NCBI GenBank assembly: GCA_020747065.1
Contig: JAGMVK010000011.1
Coordinates: 1,736,001-1,800,000 of the forward strand
Direction of reading: 5' to 3'
DNA length: 64,000 nucleotides
Source of the DNA: Cadophora sp. MPI-SDFR-AT-0126
Lineage: Eukaryota > Ascomycota > Leotiomycetes > Helotiales > Ploettnerulaceae
Part shown: positions 59,828 to 64,000 of the stretch, one piece after another
How positions within the stretch are numbered: position 1 is the stretch's first letter
How the letters are laid out: the number at the start of each line of letters is the position of its first letter
Notes under the pieces: model-generated
What the model saw: only the letters and a program-made list of their open reading frames with translations
Database searches by the model: none
Told to the model about the DNA's origin: nothing
Made by a program: the position numbers and the translations under genes

Positions 59828-62262
59828 GATATTGAGAAGACTCGGTTCTGGAACCGACAATTAGCATGGTAATTGTTGTTGAGTTCGGCTAGCAATATAC
59901 GTTTTACGAGATAGCAGGAATGAGCTGTGCTACTCGGATTTGAGTCGGACGACAGAATGGAAATGTGATAGAAGTGTAGCGATAGATGTGGTGCGTAAGA
60001 GATGAATTCGAGAAGGTAGAGCCGGAACGTGACTCGATCCCGTTGGTGAATGGATGGCTCCTATGATGTTCAGCATGAGAACAGAAGAAAGCGTGGAGTG
60101 GATAGTCTTACAGAGGGATACAAGAGTACTAATAGGAGGATGGCAGCAAGAAACAATTGAGCTGCCTAGAACGAAGCCTACAACTGCACGGTATACGTAG
60201 GAGATAGGAAATCGATACCAAATGTAAGTTAGTGACCTGTCAGAGAAAACACAGACCGGGATATGGCATGGACTTATACCTCGAGCAGCGGCACATTGAG
60301 AATCTGCTGTAAAGATACTTCCCTGTTGCTGCGCCCTCGTCGTCTGCATGGCTGTGGATAAGATCGTCCACTTCAAGTGGATCTATGTACTTCTGAGAGA
60401 TGCTTTCGGGTTCATAGAATTTTTAAAATTGACCTCTCCTTGTTGTTGGAAGTGCAGTTTGCGCCCCGATCATAAGCTGTTACCACTGCTCTCCTCTGCT
60501 GCAAGTCTGGCGGCGGGGATGTACATGAACAAATGAAGGTCTCGTTGGCGACTTTGAACATGTTGACTTAGTGGTTGAAGGTGAAGTCCAGAAACGCCGA
60601 CTCCCTGCTCCAGTCTGGTAATGATGCTGTTGGGGAGTACAAACATTGCGTACCAGGGTTGTTTGTGGCCGCATAGAAATTCTTGATCGGGTTGAGCGAG
60701 TTGCAGACGTGAAATATAGAAGCTTCGGCCTCATTCAAACCCAAGGAAGCTGCAGCTGCCATGTCCGCATTCTGAGATGTGACTGTCTTATGCTTCGGTG
60801 GGCATGGCGCGAAGTGGAGTACAAGATTGGATCCGGCAGGACGACGTCAAAGGGTGATAACCCGGTAGATGGTACTCGACATTGAAAGGGTCGTCCAATG
60901 CTAACCGTTCTTGGAGAAGGTTGCATATGAGAGGCGGCTGACGAACTACCTCGAATAATCTTCAGTGGGCAAGACGACTTCTGAGCCTTGCTACGGCCCG
61001 TGCCTCCCATTCCGTCGAAGCTGTCATATTGGAAGTGTCCCGTGTGGGGTAGAACTTGGCCACTGAGGTGCTTTCGGCGAACTGAAGGTTGTTAGATTTG
61101 CTGATGCCGGCGTGTATGACATTCAATAGTCAGAGCCCACCCTGCTCGAGAATGCTGACCCCAAACTGAATTTGTTAGCTGCCGAATTGCATAAGTACCA
61201 AGGCTGCTCTGACATGTGAGAAAGATGAAGAGGCTCGTAGTCAGAGCCGTGGTTGAGAGATCTTGGACCTCATGTACGTAATGTGGACCATTTTATGTTG
61301 CTGGTGTCTTCGTCGTCAGACCTGACGATGGACATAGGAGTGGCCGAAGTTGCTGTGTAACCAAAGGCTCCATACTGTGGGGAATGATGCAAGAGCATCA
61401 TAAACACGAGGAGCAGAAAGATCTGTGGTGCCGGCTGGCAAGCCGCAGCAAGGGATAGTCCAAGCCATGTCTCTTCACCGGTTGTGAAGAGCCCGCATGG
61501 GGTTACTGAAGCCGTTGTCCAGCAAGATTGGAGATCTATTTGCTTTTTCCCTCTTGGGATTACGATCCGTTTAGTACGGGGATCCGGAGGAACCTCTCCG
61601 TTCGAAAGAGGGCTGCTGAGATGCTGCTGCAAGTGCAAGGATATACCATGATCTAATTGCCAATAGCAAAGAAGAGCTGGACGTCGGACGACACTCCTTC
61701 TAGATGATGCATGAGCAGTCGTAACGAACGAAGAGATGAAAGAGCGCAGACGACCTGGTTGCGGTATAAGTCTTGATGTGGCGGCAGGTCCAACCAACCA
61801 ACCAAGATCGACTTCATAGGAAGGACAGAAGCAAACATTGGCAAAATTCAACAATAATAGAGATCTACTTACGTACTAGCGCTAATATAAACATCTATCT
61901 TGAGCTGACTTTATCAGATGGGAGATTCGAATCTTGAATCGCGACACATGATATTTAGTGAAACCGTTTCCAAGCGAGATGGATAGATATGGTGGTATGG
62001 TATGCTCTCGATGCTGCTGCGAACAAAACACAGTTTGTCTTGCCTAGTTCGATGCCAAGATGATTTTCGAATCTGAATGCCTTCCACTGCCACTTCTCAC
62101 GCCTCGAAATGGCACTACAACCAACATCACTAAGCTCATCAAGCCTGGCCGGCCCGGTCTGCCCTCCTATTTTGAAATTCCTTATCTTGAGCAGGCTCAC
62201 GATGTCCAATTGATTGCGCCCTCGCTGCGGTACCGACAAGGATATCTGAGCAAGAGATGAAG
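59828..62262. other. 2.4-kb unresolved region
   Basis: Several minus-strand frames (60568-60762, 61270-61854) are long enough to notice. The larger (194 codons) has no ATG near its start, mixed composition and no motif I know. The smaller (MAAAASLGLNEAEASIFHVC...) ends near a possible 39-nt in-frame intron. They may be exons of a lineage-specific gene, a decayed gene or chance. Confidence 0.35.
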
Positions 62263-63303
62263 TCAAGGATCCAAAAGAGCTTCAATTCCATACTTCATCA
62301 CAGCCTTCTTGTTGTCCTCCCACTCAACCCACGCCATACCCTGCAATAAACAATCCGCCAAATCATCTAACTTCCCCATCTTTTCCTCTCCTTCTACTTT
62401 CGCCAATCCTTTTCTACTCCCAGGCGCCCTATCCCATTTCTCCACATATCGTCTCGCCATGGTCTTAACCTCGTCATTTCCAAGCTGAACAACATCTCCA
62501 CTTTCAAGCCAACTCCTCACTAAATCAATCTTCGCACCTTTATTTCGAATCTTCGCACTTGTACTCTTCCTGACTTTCTTCCTCCCCTTCCCCTCTTTCC
62601 CTGCATTTTCAACCTCAAGATCACCCTCCTCTCCGACCCAAAATGGCCCAACCTTCCCCGGCAAAACACTCCTCACACTCCCATCCCAAAGCCCCTCAGC
62701 CTTCAAGGTACAAAGCACCGCATAAATCATACTCTCGAACATGTTCACCCGCACAGTCCACTCCAAGATATGCTTCGAGCCCATACTCCTGAAGCGCTGG
62801 CGTTCGATCAGAATATGCGTTGGTTTGGCGGGGAGGAGTTGAGTACGGAGAAGAGTGTAGGCTGTTTGTGAGAGGGTCGAGGGGTCGAAGGCTTCTTTTG
62901 GTATTGGAGTCTTCGTGGTCGATTCCTCGCCATCGGTCGGAAGAGCTGGAATTGGAGGACTTGACACAGAAAGTCGATGCCATGCATGAATCGACGGCAA
63001 GGCTTTCTTCGCAATGCTCCTAATTCCATTTCTCTCCAGACTAGTTTCCGTGCCCGCGCGAGACAAATTACGTGCTGGCACATCGAGTATACAGTACGCT
63101 AGATTCCTAATTCCCATATCGATGCTCAGGATTCTGACTGGCTTACTCTTCGAGACGGCCTCGTGCTCGCTGGCGCTCTGGTTGATTTCATCCTGTAGAC
63201 GTCGGATGAGGACAGGCTTTGTGCCTGATGTTGAGATGCCGCATTTGAATGCTAATTGTTTCAACTGCACAAGCTTGAGGGTGGTGGGAAGGGAGAGGGG
63301 CAT
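62263..63303 (-). CDS. cce1: Mitochondrial Holliday junction resolvase (Cce1/Ydc2 family)
   Basis: Single exon, 346 aa. The N-terminal SAP-like helix pair (LKLVQLKQLAFKCGISTSGTKPVLIRRL) is followed by an RNase H-fold core. The first acidic residue is in LSIDMGIRNLAYC. A second lies in HILIERQRFRSMGS, and the last pair is in KLDDLADCLLQGMAW. These match Cce1/Ydc2 resolvases that cut four-way junctions in mitochondrial DNA and aid its segregation. The start ATG lies at 63303 and the N-terminus is only mildly basic; mitochondrial import is inferred from the family. It has a basic insert (GKEGKGRKKVRKS). Confidence 0.92.
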   Translation of the reverse strand: MPLSLPTTLKLVQLKQLAFKCGISTSGTKPVLIRRLQDEINQSASEHEAVSKSKPVRILSIDMGIRNLAYCILDVPARNLSRAGTETSLERNGIRSIAKKALPSIHAWHRLSVSSPPIPALPTDGEESTTKTPIPKEAFDPSTLSQTAYTLLRTQLLPAKPTHILIERQRFRSMGSKHILEWTVRVNMFESMIYAVLCTLKAEGLWDGSVRSVLPGKVGPFWVGEEGDLEVENAGKEGKGRKKVRKSTSAKIRNKGAKIDLVRSWLESGDVVQLGNDEVKTMARRYVEKWDRAPGSRKGLAKVEGEEKMGKLDDLADCLLQGMAWVEWEDNKKAVMKYGIEALLDP

Positions 63304-63702
63304 TTCATTGTGCTTAATTGATGGATGGGTTTTGGAGTTCGAGACGCGATCGCGTCGCGAGGCTGTGGTGGATCATGCAAGGCTGACAAGGCTGAAGTAC
63401 TACAATCTCAAAGCTGCGAAGATTCTGTGCAGGATGAGGACTGGAAAGTAAAGACTGTGTACGTGGTGCATTGGAGTATTTGTTAGAATATGCTGTTGTC
63501 ATCAAGAAATAGTCGTTCCAAATAGCGGACTTTCGACCGAGAAGACAACTTATGATTCTAAAGTCGCCCTCGTAATCAGGTATTGATCTGAAACAGATTT
63601 GATTTCATATCGCTTACCATGCCAATGCGAATTCCACGTTGGATTCGTACAGCAATCAAAAGGCATGGTAAATGCCCAAATATGTACATTGCTTTTATGC
63701 AC
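63304..63702. other. 399-bp intergenic region, cce1 / thiolase
   Basis: Holds the cce1 promoter and the thiolase 3' UTR, since both genes run on the minus strand. Nothing else seen. Confidence 0.4.
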
Positions 63703-64000
63703 CTATTCCCTAACGAACAATCCAGCCATTCCCATACCCGTCCCAATACACATAGAAACGACACCAGTCTCTAGACCTTGCCTCTCCATCTCCGGCAACA
63801 AACCAGCCAGCATCCTTGCACCCGTAGCACCAAGTGGATGACCCAAAGCAATCGCACCACCCTTAGGATTGACTCTCCCCTCTTCCAGTCTCTTCTCCAA
63901 ACCCAGCTCCCTCAAACAGTAAATAGCCTGACTAGCAAACGCCTCGTTGATCTCCCATAATCCAACATCCTCCGTCTTCAGCCCAGTATACTCTAATAAC
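63703..64000 (-). CDS. 3-ketoacyl-CoA thiolase, C-terminal part (start beyond window)
   Basis: The frame is open from the window edge to the stop at 63703, about 98 residues. It contains three signature blocks of the thiolase C-terminal half: EINEAFASQA, the catalytic His in GGAIALGHPLGATGARM, and the catalytic Cys in SMCIGTGMGMAGLFVRE. This is the acetyl-CoA-releasing last step of beta-oxidation (POT1-like), normally peroxisomal, or the biosynthetic acetoacetyl-CoA thiolase. The CIGTGMG form favours the degradative 3-ketoacyl type. The C-terminal Glu means no type-1 peroxisomal signal, so an N-terminal PTS2 would be expected outside the window. Confidence 0.93.
   Translation of the reverse strand, partial: LLEYTGLKTEDVGLWEINEAFASQAIYCLRELGLEKRLEEGRVNPKGGAIALGHPLGATGARMLAGLLPEMERQGLETGVVSMCIGTGMGMAGLFVRE

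Overview
This window is nuclear DNA of a filamentous ascomycete (Pezizomycotina). The strongest marker is a Woronin-body protein gene (hex1, ending in the peroxisomal SRL tripeptide) at 18.6-20.4 kb. Genes are split by short GT-AG introns (mostly 45-120 nt), both strands are used, there are no operons, and intergenic DNA is rich in simple repeats. The class (Dothideomycetes, Leotiomycetes or another) cannot be fixed from what I can see. All gene models were built by joining reading frames at GT-AG (once GC-AG) sites with matching phase, so exon joins are inferred, not transcript-proven.

Layout. 0-16.5 kb holds a run of catabolic or accessory enzymes: an FAD monooxygenase fused to an acetoacetate-decarboxylase-like domain (5' cut by the window edge), a small cupin, a CocE/NonD hydrolase, a small unknown protein, a degenerate aldehyde-dehydrogenase-like membrane protein, an SDR, a histidinol-dehydrogenase-superfamily enzyme closest to the sulfopropanediol-dehydrogenase type, a GH31 alpha-xylosidase and homogentisate 1,2-dioxygenase. 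From 18.5 kb the content turns mostly to core functions: HEX1, glutathione reductase, autophagy scaffold ATG17, a Pro/Ser-rich 'gp1-like' protein, a GT31-type glycosyltransferase, SWR1 subunit Swc2/YL1, respiratory supercomplex factor Rcf1, and the Golgi/endosome RING ligase Tul1/Dsc1. Then come an SDR lacking its catalytic tyrosine, a secreted AA9 lytic polysaccharide monooxygenase with CBM1, isocitrate lyase, an aromatic-L-amino-acid decarboxylase, a Dap1-like cytochrome b5 protein, a small Cys/His-rich protein, mitochondrial resolvase Cce1/Ydc2, and the C-terminus of a 3-ketoacyl-CoA thiolase running off the right edge.

Themes. Several products act in peroxisome or two-carbon metabolism (HEX1, isocitrate lyase, thiolase), but the genes are scattered and nothing indicates a co-regulated cluster. 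Two stretches are unusually gene-poor, 26.1-30.2 kb and 31.4-36.9 kb. They flank the gp1-like gene and carry many microsatellites, purine tracts and alternating purine-pyrimidine runs, but no supportable coding region. I found no tRNA, rRNA, transposon, CRISPR array or secondary-metabolite core gene.

No clearly new multi-gene system is visible. The best leads are single-gene oddities: the monooxygenase-decarboxylase fusion, the triple-inactivated ALDH, the long repeat-bearing HEX1 leader, the SDR without Tyr, and the HpsN-like dehydrogenase.
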